Positions 43,864-53,346 of a stretch of 64,000 bases of DNA are shown one piece after another. The position numbers and the translations under genes are program-made. The stretch is from Alicycliphilus sp. UBA6560. GTDB taxonomy: Bacteria; Pseudomonadota; Gammaproteobacteria; Burkholderiales; Burkholderiaceae_C. Each line of letters starts with the position of its first letter. Position 1 is the first letter of the stretch. The stretch is from assembly GCA_002434305.1 (NCBI GenBank), contig DJJU01000011.1, forward strand, positions 124,001-188,000. The letters are read 5' to 3'. The notes beneath the pieces are model-generated. The model did not search any database, was not told the origin of the DNA, and was given only the letters and a program-made list of their open reading frames with translations.

Positions 43864-44739
43864 GTGCAATTCCTCCAACTGCTGGTCAGCGGCATCTCGC
43901 AGGGGTGCATCTACGGGCTGATCGCGCTGGGTTTCGTGCTGATCTACAAGGCCACCGAGACCGTCAGCTTTGCCCAGGGCGAACTGATGATGCTGGGTGC
44001 CTTCTGCGGTCTGGTGCTCATGAAGCTGCTGGGCATGCCGTTCTGGATCGCGGTGCTGGCCAGCATCGCCGCCATGGCGCTGTTCGGCGTGCTGCTGGAG
44101 CGCGTGGTCATCCGTCCCATCCTGGGCCAGCCGGCGTTTTCCATCGTCATGCTCACCATCGGCATCGGCTACGTGCTGCGCGGCCTGGTGACCATGATTC
44201 CGGGCTTCGGCACCGACACCCACGCCCTGCCCGTGCCCTACAAGGACCAGCCGGTGCAGCTGGGCCCGCTGGTGCTGGCGGCCGAGCAGCTGGTGGTGAT
44301 CGCCGCTACCGCGGTGCTTTGCGCCCTGCTGTACGCCATGTTCCGCTACACCCGACTGGGCGTGGCCATGCAGGCCTCGTCGCAGAACCAGCTGGCAGCC
44401 TACTACATGGGCATCCCGGTGCAGCGGCTCAACGGCCTGGCCTGGGGCCTGGCCGCGGCAGTGGCGGCCATCGCCGGCCTGCTGCTGGCGCCCATCACCT
44501 TCGTGCACGCCAACATGGGTTTCATCGGGCTCAAGGCCTTTCCCGCCGCCGTGGTGGGAGGCTTTGGCAGCCTGCCGGGAGCCATCGTCGGCGGACTCGT
44601 CATCGGCGTGATCGAGTCGCTGTCGGGCTTTTACCTGCCCGAGGGCTTCAAGGACACGGCCGCCTACATCGTGGTGTTGCTAATGCTCATGGTCAAACCC
44701 AACGGCCTGTTCGGCGAAAAGCTGTTCAAGAAGGTATGA
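43864..44739 (+). CDS. livH: Branched-chain-type ABC permease LivH (second system)
   Basis: Inner-membrane permease of 291 residues. GTG start at 43864 with GGAG upstream. Typical LivH segments: GLIALGFVLIYKATETVSFAQGE (overlapping motifs), AMQASSQNQLAAYYMGIPV and VVGGFGSLPGAIVGGLVIG. It overlaps LivM by ATGA. Together with LivMGF, the ligase and the binding protein, it belongs to a cluster whose enzymes activate and oxidise acyl-CoAs. This suggests uptake of a carboxylic acid (aromatic or branched) and not an amino acid. Confidence 0.92.
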   Translation: MQFLQLLVSGISQGCIYGLIALGFVLIYKATETVSFAQGELMMLGAFCGLVLMKLLGMPFWIAVLASIAAMALFGVLLERVVIRPILGQPAFSIVMLTIGIGYVLRGLVTMIPGFGTDTHALPVPYKDQPVQLGPLVLAAEQLVVIAATAVLCALLYAMFRYTRLGVAMQASSQNQLAAYYMGIPVQRLNGLAWGLAAAVAAIAGLLLAPITFVHANMGFIGLKAFPAAVVGGFGSLPGAIVGGLVIGVIESLSGFYLPEGFKDTAAYIVVLLMLMVKPNGLFGEKLFKKV

Positions 44740-45812
44740 GATTCCTCTTCAAGACAAGCTACGAGCAGGACATCCGCCTGGCCAAGCACGGCGGCCACGT
44801 CTTCTGGTATGGCCTGCTGTGCCTGGCCCTGCTGGCCGCCCCCTGGGTGGCGCCCGAGTACTGGGTAGCGCAGCTGACCTTCGTGCTGATCTACGGCATC
44901 GCCGGCCTGGGGCTGATGCTGCTGGCCGGCTTCACCGGGCAGTTCTCACTGGGGCACGCCGCTTTCCTGGGCGTGGGCGCCTACACGCAGGCCGTGCTGA
45001 CCGGCATGGGCTGGCCCTTCGCGCTGGCGCTGGCCTGCTCGGCCGGGCTGTCGGCAGCAGCGGGTGTGGTGGTCGGCCTGCCCGCGCTACGCGTCAAGGG
45101 CATCTACCTTGGCATCGCCACGCTGGCCTTCGGCTTCATCGTGGAAGAGATCTTCGCCCGCTGGGAGAGCGTGACCGGGGGCAATTCGGGCAAGACCGTG
45201 CTGTCGCCCCAGATCGCCGGCTACACGCTGGACTCCACCAGCGCCTTCTATTTCCTGTGCCTGGCTCTGGCCGTGGTCTGCACGCTGGGCATCGTGAACC
45301 TGCTGCGCGCCCCCACGGGCCGTGCTTTCGTGGCGATCCGCGACTCGGAGATCTCGGCGCAGAGCATGGGCATCCACCTGGCGTACTACAAGACGCTGTC
45401 GTTCGCGCTGTCGGCGGCACTGGCCGGCATCGCCGGGGCGCTGTATGCGCACAAGATGCAGTTCATCTCGCCCGACCAGTTCAGCATCTTGCAGTCCATC
45501 GACCTTCTGCTCATGATCGTGATCGGCGGGCTGGGCTCGGTGCACGGCGCCTTCCTGGGCGCGGCCTTTCTGATCCTGATGCCGCAGCTCATCGCCCTGG
45601 GCAAGGACATGCTGCCCGACGCCATCGGCCAGGCGCCCGGCCTGCAGGCCGTGGTGTACGGACTGGTGCTGATCGCCTTCGTGCTGTTCGAGCCCCTGGG
45701 TCTGTACGGCCGCTGGCTGAAGATCCGCACCTGGCTGCAGCTGTTCCCGTTCTACCGCAAAGGCATGTTCAGGCGGCAAAAGAGCTTCCAGAAATCGGAG
45801 CGGTTGAAGTGA
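44736..45812 (+). CDS. livM: Branched-chain-type ABC permease LivM (second system)
   Basis: Inner-membrane permease of 358 residues with LAGFTGQFSLGHAAFLGVGA, GLPALRVKGIYLGIATLAFG and the coupling segment AIRDSEISAQSMGIHLAYYK, all LivM hallmarks. The basic C-terminal tail (RRQKSFQKSERLK) is cytoplasmic. The ATGA overlap with livH gives coupling. A family II repeat separates it from livG by 163 bp, an unusual break in an otherwise overlapping operon. Confidence 0.92.
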   Translation: MRFLFKTSYEQDIRLAKHGGHVFWYGLLCLALLAAPWVAPEYWVAQLTFVLIYGIAGLGLMLLAGFTGQFSLGHAAFLGVGAYTQAVLTGMGWPFALALACSAGLSAAAGVVVGLPALRVKGIYLGIATLAFGFIVEEIFARWESVTGGNSGKTVLSPQIAGYTLDSTSAFYFLCLALAVVCTLGIVNLLRAPTGRAFVAIRDSEISAQSMGIHLAYYKTLSFALSAALAGIAGALYAHKMQFISPDQFSILQSIDLLLMIVIGGLGSVHGAFLGAAFLILMPQLIALGKDMLPDAIGQAPGLQAVVYGLVLIAFVLFEPLGLYGRWLKIRTWLQLFPFYRKGMFRRQKSFQKSERLK

Positions 45813-45843
45813 CGGTACATCCCCCTATGTCGCTACGCTCCTT

Positions 45844-45925
45844 CCCCCTTCTCTCGCATCGCCGCGCGATGCGGGAAGGGGGACAACGCCCGCGCGGCGG
45901 GGCGGCCCTTGCGCGGCGTTTGCTG
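45844..45925 (+). repeat. Family II palindromic element, copy 1 (between livM and livG)
   Basis: CCCCCTTC-TCT-CGCATCG-CCGCG-CGATGCG-G-GAAGGGGG forms a long stem, followed by a conserved GCGGGGCGGCCCTTGCGCGG tail. The second copy is at 62538. The inner stem differs by paired changes between copies. Confidence 0.75.
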
Positions 45926-45975
45926 GCTTGGGGTGCGCCGGTATCAGCGGTCGCACGCCGCCTCGAAAGGCTGTC

Positions 45976-46815
45976 ATGAGTGGTGATGTATTGCTTGAGG
46001 CTCGCGATCTGAGCGTGCGCTTTGGCGGCCTGCTGGCCGTGAACCAGGTGGGCTTCGAGGTGCGTCGCGGCGAGATCTTCACGCTGATCGGGCCCAACGG
46101 CGCCGGCAAGACCACGGTCTTCAACCTGATCAGCCGCATCTACGCACCCACCAGCGGCAGCATCGCCTACGCCGGGCCGAGCGGCGCCATGCTCACCCTG
46201 ACCGACCAGCCCGCGCACCGTGTGGCCGGCCTGGGCATCGCCCGCACCTTCCAGAACATCGAGCTGTTCGAACACGCCAGCGTCCTGCATAACCTGCTGA
46301 TCGGCCGCCACACCCGGCGCGAGACCAGCCTGTGGGCCGACATGTTCTTCACGCCGCGGGCGCGCGCCGCCGAGGTGCGGGCGCGGGAGAAGGCCGAGGA
46401 GGTCATCGACTTCCTTCAACTCCAGCACTACCGCGACACGCTGGTGGCGGGCCTGCCCTACGGCGTGCGCAAGGTGGTCGAGCTGGCCCGGGCGCTGTGC
46501 ACCGAGCCGCGCCTGCTGCTGCTGGACGAGCCCTCGTCCGGCCTGAACGTGGAGGAAACCGACGACATGGCCTTCTGGATCCAGGACATCCGGGACGAGC
46601 TGGGCATCACCGTGCTGATGGTGGAGCACGACATGTCGCTGGTGTCGCGCGTGTCCGACCGGGTGCTGGCCATGAACCAGGGCCAGGTGCTGGCCACGGG
46701 CACGCCGCACGAGGTGCAGACCCATCCGGGCGTGGTCGAGGCCTACCTGGGCACCATCGACGACGTGAGCGGCCTGCGCCGGCCCGAGGCCAGCAGCCGG
46801 GAGGTACGCGCATGA
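45976..46815 (+). CDS. livG: Branched-chain-type ABC ATPase LivG (second system)
   Basis: ATP-binding subunit of 279 residues. Walker A GPNGAGKTT, ARTFQNIELFEHASV as Q-loop, GLPYGVRKVVELARAL signature region, Walker B LLLLDEPSSGLN and switch MVEHDMSLV. ATG 45976 follows AAAGG. It overlaps livF by ATGA. The helical insertion before the signature (RRETSLWADMFFTPRAR) is longer than in the first-system LivG. Confidence 0.92.
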   Translation: MSGDVLLEARDLSVRFGGLLAVNQVGFEVRRGEIFTLIGPNGAGKTTVFNLISRIYAPTSGSIAYAGPSGAMLTLTDQPAHRVAGLGIARTFQNIELFEHASVLHNLLIGRHTRRETSLWADMFFTPRARAAEVRAREKAEEVIDFLQLQHYRDTLVAGLPYGVRKVVELARALCTEPRLLLLDEPSSGLNVEETDDMAFWIQDIRDELGITVLMVEHDMSLVSRVSDRVLAMNQGQVLATGTPHEVQTHPGVVEAYLGTIDDVSGLRRPEASSREVRA

Positions 46816-47621
46816 ACGCTACCGCCCCTGCCCTCGCCGCGCGACCCGGGGACGAGCCCATCCTGAGCCTGCAGAACGTCGAGAGCGCCTATGGCCCCAT
46901 CAAGGCCATCCGCGGCGTCAGCCTGCAGGTGCGCCGCGGCGAGATCGCCACCGTGCTGGGCAGCAACGGCGCGGGCAAGACCACCATCCTGAAGACCATC
47001 TCGGGCATCATCGACCCGCGCAAGGGCAGCGTGCAGTTTCACGGCCAGGACATCACCGCCCACGACCCGGCGGCCATCGTGCGCCGCGGCCTGTCGCACG
47101 TACCCGAGGGGCGCGAGGTGTTCCCGCTGCTGTCGGTGCGCGACAACCTGCTGATGGGTGCCTACACCCGCAGCGACCGTGATGCGGTGGCGCGCGACAT
47201 CGAGGCGGTGTACGGCTACTTTCCCATTCTGGCCGAGCGCAGGGATCAGGACGCAGGCCTGCTGTCCGGCGGGCAACAGCAGATGCTGTCCATCTCTCGC
47301 GCGCTGATGGCCAGGCCCGAGCTGATCCTGCTGGACGAGCCCAGCCTGGGCCTGTCGCCCCGTCTGACCAAGGAAATATTCGAGATCGTGGTGCGCATCA
47401 ACCGCGAGCGCGGCACCACCATCCTCCTGGTCGAGCAGAACGCCAACATGGCGCTGAACGCTTCGGACTACGGGTACGTGCTGGAGAACGGCCGCATCGT
47501 CATGGAGGACAGCTGCGCACGGCTGCGCGAGAAGGACGACATCAAGGAGTTCTATCTCGGCATGAAGGCCGACAGCGTGCGCGGCGAGCGGCGCTGGAAG
47601 AAGAAGAAGACCTGGAGGTGA
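46812..47621 (+). CDS. livF: Branched-chain-type ABC ATPase LivF (second system)
   Basis: ATP-binding subunit of 269 residues with a normal Walker A (GSNGAGKTT), signature LLSGGQQQMLSISRAL, Walker B LILLDEPSLGLSP and VEQNANMAL switch region. The basic C-terminal tail (ERRWKKKKTWR) is unusual for LivF, which usually ends soon after the EFYLG motif. It ends eight bases before the ligase start. Confidence 0.92.
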   Translation: MNATAPALAARPGDEPILSLQNVESAYGPIKAIRGVSLQVRRGEIATVLGSNGAGKTTILKTISGIIDPRKGSVQFHGQDITAHDPAAIVRRGLSHVPEGREVFPLLSVRDNLLMGAYTRSDRDAVARDIEAVYGYFPILAERRDQDAGLLSGGQQQMLSISRALMARPELILLDEPSLGLSPRLTKEIFEIVVRINRERGTTILLVEQNANMALNASDYGYVLENGRIVMEDSCARLREKDDIKEFYLGMKADSVRGERRWKKKKTWR

Positions 47622-47629
47622 GCCGCACC

Positions 47630-49492
47630 ATGTCCAACCTTTGGGATCTGTCCCACATCCAACCCGCCGCGGCCAGCGTGCTCGACGGCGACACCATCAC
47701 CGCCATGTTCTGGAACGCCGTGCACCAGCGCGGCACCGGCGTCTGGCTGCGCCAGAAGGAGCTGGGCATCTGGAAGAGCTGGACCTGGCAGCAGACCGGC
47801 GAAGCGGTGGGCGAGATCGCCGGCGGGCTTCTGTCCCTGGGCCTTGCGCGGGGCGAATGCGTCTCCATCCTGTCCAACACCTGCATCGAATGGGTGCTGG
47901 CCGACCTGGCCGTGCTCAGCTGCGCCGGCGTGGCCAACGGGATCTACCCCACGGACGCCCCCGAGCAGGTGCAGTACCTGTGCCAGGACTCGACCACCAC
48001 CATGCTGTTCGTCGAGGACGACGAGCAGCTGGACAAGGCCCTGCAGGTGCGCGACCAACTGCCGCAGCTGCGCAAGATCGTGGTCTTCGACATGGAAGGC
48101 CTGCGCGACCTGGACGACCCCGACATCCTCAGCCTGGACGCATTGCGCGCACTGGGCCGTGAATGGAACACCATTCATGCGGGCGCCCTGGAGCAGCGCG
48201 CGCAGAGCGTGCAGCCGCAGGATGTGGCCATCCTGGTCTACACCTCGGGCACCACGGGGCGGCCCAAGGGCGCCATGCACACGCACGCCGCGCTGACCTA
48301 CACCGCGCGCGGCTACAACACCCTGATCGCACGCTCCGCGCAGGACGAGGCCATGTGCTTCCTGCCCCTGTGCCACATCGCCGAGCGCATGGGCGGGGAG
48401 TATTTCTCGCTCTACACGGGCTGCAAGTTGAACTTCGTGGAGAACCCCGACACCGTGCCGGAGAACGTGCGCGAGATCGCTCCGACGGTGTTCACCGGCG
48501 TGCCGCGGGTGTGGGAGAAGTTCTATTCCGGCGTGATGATCGCGCTCAAGGAGTCCTCGCGCGTGCAGCAGGCGGCCTATGCCTGGGCCATCGGCGTGGG
48601 CACGCGCATTGCCGAACGCGTGCTGTCCGGCCAGCCCGTGGGCGCCGGGCTCAAGGCGCAGTTCCGCCTGGCGCGCTGGCTGGTGCTGGACAACGTGCGC
48701 AAGCTCATCGGCATCCACCGCGCGCGCTACCTGGTCACGGGCGCCGCGCCCATCTCGCCCGAGCTGGTCAAGTGGTACCTGGCCCTGGGCGTGCCCATGC
48801 TGGAGGTCTGGGGCATGACCGAGACCTGCGGCGCCTCCACCGGCATGCTGGCCACGCGCATCCGGCCGGGCTCCATCGGGCCGGCCGCCGGCTTCAACCA
48901 GGTGCGCATCGACCCCGATACGGGCGAGATCCAGGTCAAGGGCCCCAACGTCTTCAAGGGCTACCTGAACCTGCCGGACAAGACCGCCGAGACCTTCACC
49001 GCCGACGGCTGGCTGCGCACGGGCGACGTGGGCACGGTGGATGGCGAGGGGTACTTCCGCATCACCGACCGCATGAAGGACATCATCATCACCGCCGGCG
49101 GCAAGAACGTGACGCCCAGCGAGCTGGAAAACGAGCTGAAGTTCAGCCCCTACATCACCGACGCGGTGGTGATCGGCGACGCCAGGCCCTACCTCACGGT
49201 GATCATCATGATCGACCAGGAGAACGTGGAGAAATTCGCGCAGGACCATGACGTGCCGTTCTCCAACTACGCCAGCCTGACGCGCGCGCCCGAGGTACAG
49301 GCGCTGATCCAGGAGGTGATCGACGGGGTGAATGCCAAGTTCGCCCGCGTCGAGCAGATCAAGAAGTTCTTCCTGCTGGACACCCAGCTCACCGCCGAGG
49401 ACGAGGAGCTGACCCCCACCATGAAGCTCAAGCGCAAGCTGGTGCAGACCAAGTACGCGCAGCAGATCGACGCCATGTACGGCCAGGGATAG
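47630..49492 (+). CDS. Long-chain-type acyl-CoA synthetase (AMP-forming)
   Basis: Adenylate-forming ligase of 620 residues that activates a carboxylic acid to its CoA thioester. The P-loop is YTSGTTGRPKG, with WGMTETCG (A5), GYFRITDRMKDIIITAGGKN (A7-A8) and the C-terminal K region TPTMKLKRK (A10). It resembles the FAA1/FadD15-type long-chain group. ATG 47630 is used; a GTG at 47618 lies too close to the GGAGG. It directly follows livF, as in transporter-ligase operons for aromatic or fatty acids. Confidence 0.93.
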   Translation: MSNLWDLSHIQPAAASVLDGDTITAMFWNAVHQRGTGVWLRQKELGIWKSWTWQQTGEAVGEIAGGLLSLGLARGECVSILSNTCIEWVLADLAVLSCAGVANGIYPTDAPEQVQYLCQDSTTTMLFVEDDEQLDKALQVRDQLPQLRKIVVFDMEGLRDLDDPDILSLDALRALGREWNTIHAGALEQRAQSVQPQDVAILVYTSGTTGRPKGAMHTHAALTYTARGYNTLIARSAQDEAMCFLPLCHIAERMGGEYFSLYTGCKLNFVENPDTVPENVREIAPTVFTGVPRVWEKFYSGVMIALKESSRVQQAAYAWAIGVGTRIAERVLSGQPVGAGLKAQFRLARWLVLDNVRKLIGIHRARYLVTGAAPISPELVKWYLALGVPMLEVWGMTETCGASTGMLATRIRPGSIGPAAGFNQVRIDPDTGEIQVKGPNVFKGYLNLPDKTAETFTADGWLRTGDVGTVDGEGYFRITDRMKDIIITAGGKNVTPSELENELKFSPYITDAVVIGDARPYLTVIIMIDQENVEKFAQDHDVPFSNYASLTRAPEVQALIQEVIDGVNAKFARVEQIKKFFLLDTQLTAEDEELTPTMKLKRKLVQTKYAQQIDAMYGQG

Positions 49493-49562
49493 TGCGGATG
49501 GCCGCCACGGCGCGCCCTTCTACGCTATGCCGCATCCACCACACCACAACAGGAGACAAGCC

Positions 49563-50732
49563 ATGAAGACCCGTTATCTCGCTGCTGCCGCAGCCCTGGG
49601 ACTGGCGGCCAGCGCCGGCGCTTCGGCCCAGGCCTCGCAGGGCGTCACCAAGGACAGCATCACGCTGGGCTCCATCCAGGACCTGTCGGGGCCGCTGGCG
49701 GGCTTTGGCAAGCAGGTGCGCATGGGCATGCTGCTGCGCGTGGACGAGGCCAACGAGCAGGGCGGCGTGAACGGCCGCAAGCTCGAGCTGAAGGTGGAAG
49801 ACTCCGGCTACGACCCCAAGCGCGCCGTGTTGGCCGCGCAAAAGCTGGTCAACCAGGACAAGATCTTCATGATGGTCGGTCACATCGGCACGGCGCAGAA
49901 CCTGGCGGCCATGCCGGTGCAGTTCAGCAAGAACGTCATCAACTTCTTCCCCGTGACCGCCGCGCGCGAGATGTACGAGCCCTTCCACAAGCTCAAGTAC
50001 TCGTTCGCCGCCACCTACTACGACCAGATCCGCCTGGAGGCGCCCAAGCTCATCAAGGAAAAGAACGCGCAGAAGGTCTGCACCATCTACCAGGACGACG
50101 AGTTCGGCCTGGAGGTCATGCGCGGCGGGGAGGCGGCCCTGAAGGCCATGGGCCGCGAATACACCGAGAAGACCACCTTCAAGCGCGGCGCGACCGATTT
50201 CTCCTCGCAGGTGGCCAAGATGAAGTCCGCCGGCTGCGACTTCGTCATTCTGGGCACCATCATCCGCGAGACCATCGGCACCATCGCCGAGGCGCGCAAG
50301 ACGGGCTTCAACCCGACCTTCCTGGGCTCCAGCGCCGCCTACACCGACCTGATCCACAAGCTGGGCGGCAAGGCCATGGACGGGCTGTACGCCGCGATGA
50401 CGGTGCAGCACCCCTACCTGGACGAAAGCTCGCAGCCGATTCGCTTCTGGGCCAACAAGTACAAGACCAAATTCAACGAGGACCCCACGGTGTTCTCGGT
50501 CTACGGCTACTCCGCCATCGACGCTTTCATAAAGGCCGCGCAGAAGGCCGGGCCCAACCTGAGCACCGACAGCTTCATCAAGGCCATGGACACCATGGTC
50601 CTGGAGCCCGACATCTTCGGCAGCCCCAAGATGACCTTTGGTCCGCAAAAGCGCCTGGGCAATGATCTGTCGCGGCTGTCGCAGCTGCAGGACGGGCGCT
50701 GGCACGTGGTCTCCGACTACGCCAAGAACTGA
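49563..50732 (+). CDS. ABC transporter substrate-binding protein (second Liv system)
   Basis: Periplasmic binding protein of 389 residues, Peripla_BP_6 type. The signal peptide MKTRYLAAAAALGLAASAGA ends near ASAQAS. GGAG precedes ATG 49563. It contains SIQDLSGPLAGFGKQVRMGM, VGHIGTAQNLA and VYGYSAIDAFIKA. It is unlike the tandem pair of the first system, and closer to the aromatic-acid/hydrocarbon-associated group. It is the last gene before a clear terminator, so livHMGF-ligase-receptor is one unit. Confidence 0.92.
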   Translation: MKTRYLAAAAALGLAASAGASAQASQGVTKDSITLGSIQDLSGPLAGFGKQVRMGMLLRVDEANEQGGVNGRKLELKVEDSGYDPKRAVLAAQKLVNQDKIFMMVGHIGTAQNLAAMPVQFSKNVINFFPVTAAREMYEPFHKLKYSFAATYYDQIRLEAPKLIKEKNAQKVCTIYQDDEFGLEVMRGGEAALKAMGREYTEKTTFKRGATDFSSQVAKMKSAGCDFVILGTIIRETIGTIAEARKTGFNPTFLGSSAAYTDLIHKLGGKAMDGLYAAMTVQHPYLDESSQPIRFWANKYKTKFNEDPTVFSVYGYSAIDAFIKAAQKAGPNLSTDSFIKAMDTMVLEPDIFGSPKMTFGPQKRLGNDLSRLSQLQDGRWHVVSDYAKN

Positions 50733-50753
50733 GCCTTTCCTGTCCATCTCCAG

Positions 50754-50775
50754 GCCGCCTGCGGGCGGCTTTTTT
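50754..50775 (+). terminator. Terminator after the second Liv/ligase operon
   Basis: GCCGCC-TGCG-GGCGGC followed by TTTTTT. Confidence 0.9.
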
Positions 50776-50826
50776 CTGCCTCCGAAAAAAGCACTATCGT
50801 TCGCAAAGAGATGGCAGAATTTCACC

Positions 50827-50848
50827 AAGCAAATGCTTTTCAAAAATA
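50827..50848 (+). promoter_or_regulatory. Inverted repeat before the acyl-CoA dehydrogenase gene
   Basis: AAGCA-AA-TGCTT (50827-50838) is followed by TTCAAAAATAC, ten bases before ATG 50858. The GCAAA..GCTTT..AAAATAC order matches the sequence before livH at 43825-43850, suggesting one regulator for both units. Confidence 0.45.
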
Positions 50849-50857
50849 CCTGACACC

Positions 50858-52024
<1,167 letters not shown>

Positions 52025-52046
52025 AGTCCTCAGCCCGCTGCACTAC

Positions 52047-52105
52047 TACTTTCATAGCTGCCAGCGCTTGCTGCATAAGCGCTAGAGGCCTATTTTCTAG
52101 TCAAT
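52047..52105 (+). repeat. Family I palindromic element, copy 13
   Basis: ACTTTCATAGCTGCCAGCGC, TTGCTGCATAAGCGCTAGAG, then GCCTATTTTCTAG, filling the gap between the acyl-CoA dehydrogenase and thiolase genes and ending before the thiolase ribosome site. Confidence 0.85.
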
Positions 52106-52121
52106 CTGTGGAGAGACCGCC

Positions 52122-53327
52122 ATGACCCAAGCCTTTGTATTCGACGCCCTGCGCACCCCGCGCGGCAAGGGCAAGAAGGACGGCAGCCTGCACGAGGTCA
52201 AGCCCATCGACCTGTTGGCCGGCCTGCTGACCGAGCTGCGCCAGCGCCACGACCTGGACACCGCGCGCGTGGACGACGTGGTCATGGGCGTGGTCTCGCC
52301 CGTGGGCGAACAAGGCGCGGTGCTGCCCAAGGTCGCGGCGCTCAAGGCCGGCTGGGACTGGCGCTGCGCCGGCGTGCAGGTCAACCGCTTCTGCGCCTCG
52401 GGCCTGGAAGCGGTGAACCTGGCCGCTCAGAAGGTTGCCAGCGGCTGGGAGGATCTCGTCGTGGCCGGCGGCGTGGAGAGCATGAGCCGCATACCCATCG
52501 GCGCCGACGGCGGCGCCTGGGCCCAGGACCCGGCCACCAGCCTGGCCACGCTGTTCGTGCCCCAGGGCATAGGCGCCGACCTGATCGCCACGCTGGACGG
52601 CTACACCCGCCAGGACGTGGATGCCTACGCGCTCGAATCGCAGCGCCGCGCCATGGCCGCGCGCGGCGCCGGGCACTTCCAGCGCTCGCTGGTGCCGGTG
52701 CGCGACGCCCTGGGCCAGACCATCCTGGAAGAAGACGAGTTCATCAAGCCCGGCACCACGCTGGAGGGCCTGGCCGGGCTCAAGCCGTCGTTCGAGCAGC
52801 TGGGCGCCCTGGGCTTCGACGCCGTCGCCCTGCAGCGCTACCCGCAGGTCGAGCGCATCCACCACGTGCACCACGCAGGCAACGCCTCGGGCATCGTCGA
52901 TGGCGCCGCCGCCGTGCTGATCGGCAGCGAGACCGCGGCCAAGGCCCACAACCTGACGCCGCGCGCGCGCATCGTCGCCACCGCCGTGAGCGGCGACGAC
53001 CCGACCATCATGCTGACCGGCCCCATGCCCGCCACACGCAAGGCGCTGGCGCGCGCCGGCATGACGGTGGACCAGATCGACCTGTTCGAGGTGAACGAGG
53101 CTTTTGCCGCCGTGCCCATGCGCTTCATGCGCGAGATGGGGGTGCCGCACGAGAAGGTGAACGTGAACGGAGGGGCCATCGCCCTGGGCCACCCGCTGGG
53201 CGCCACCGGCGCCATGCTGCTGGGCACACTGGTGGACGAGCTGCACCGGCGTGGCCTGCGCTACGGCCTGGTCACGCTGTGCGTCGGGGGCGGCATGGGC
53301 ATTGCAACTGTCGTCGAAGCCATCTGA
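52122..53327 (+). CDS. Acetyl-CoA C-acyltransferase (thiolase)
   Basis: Thiolase of 401 residues that cleaves 3-ketoacyl-CoA to acetyl-CoA and a shortened acyl-CoA. The nucleophile is C91 in NRFCASGLEAV, the proton-transfer Cys is C387 in CVGGGMG, and the catalytic His is in GGAIALGHPLGATGAM. GGAGAG precedes the ATG. It is followed after 19 bp by the FadB-like gene, the usual FadA-FadB partnership in either order. Confidence 0.94.
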   Translation: MTQAFVFDALRTPRGKGKKDGSLHEVKPIDLLAGLLTELRQRHDLDTARVDDVVMGVVSPVGEQGAVLPKVAALKAGWDWRCAGVQVNRFCASGLEAVNLAAQKVASGWEDLVVAGGVESMSRIPIGADGGAWAQDPATSLATLFVPQGIGADLIATLDGYTRQDVDAYALESQRRAMAARGAGHFQRSLVPVRDALGQTILEEDEFIKPGTTLEGLAGLKPSFEQLGALGFDAVALQRYPQVERIHHVHHAGNASGIVDGAAAVLIGSETAAKAHNLTPRARIVATAVSGDDPTIMLTGPMPATRKALARAGMTVDQIDLFEVNEAFAAVPMRFMREMGVPHEKVNVNGGAIALGHPLGATGAMLLGTLVDELHRRGLRYGLVTLCVGGGMGIATVVEAI

Positions 53328-53346
53328 GATCTGGGGAGAACACCAC

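Noticed and set aside
45813..45975. Small protein gene between livM and livG
   Set aside because: The short open frame there is the translation of a family II repeat and lacks a ribosome site.
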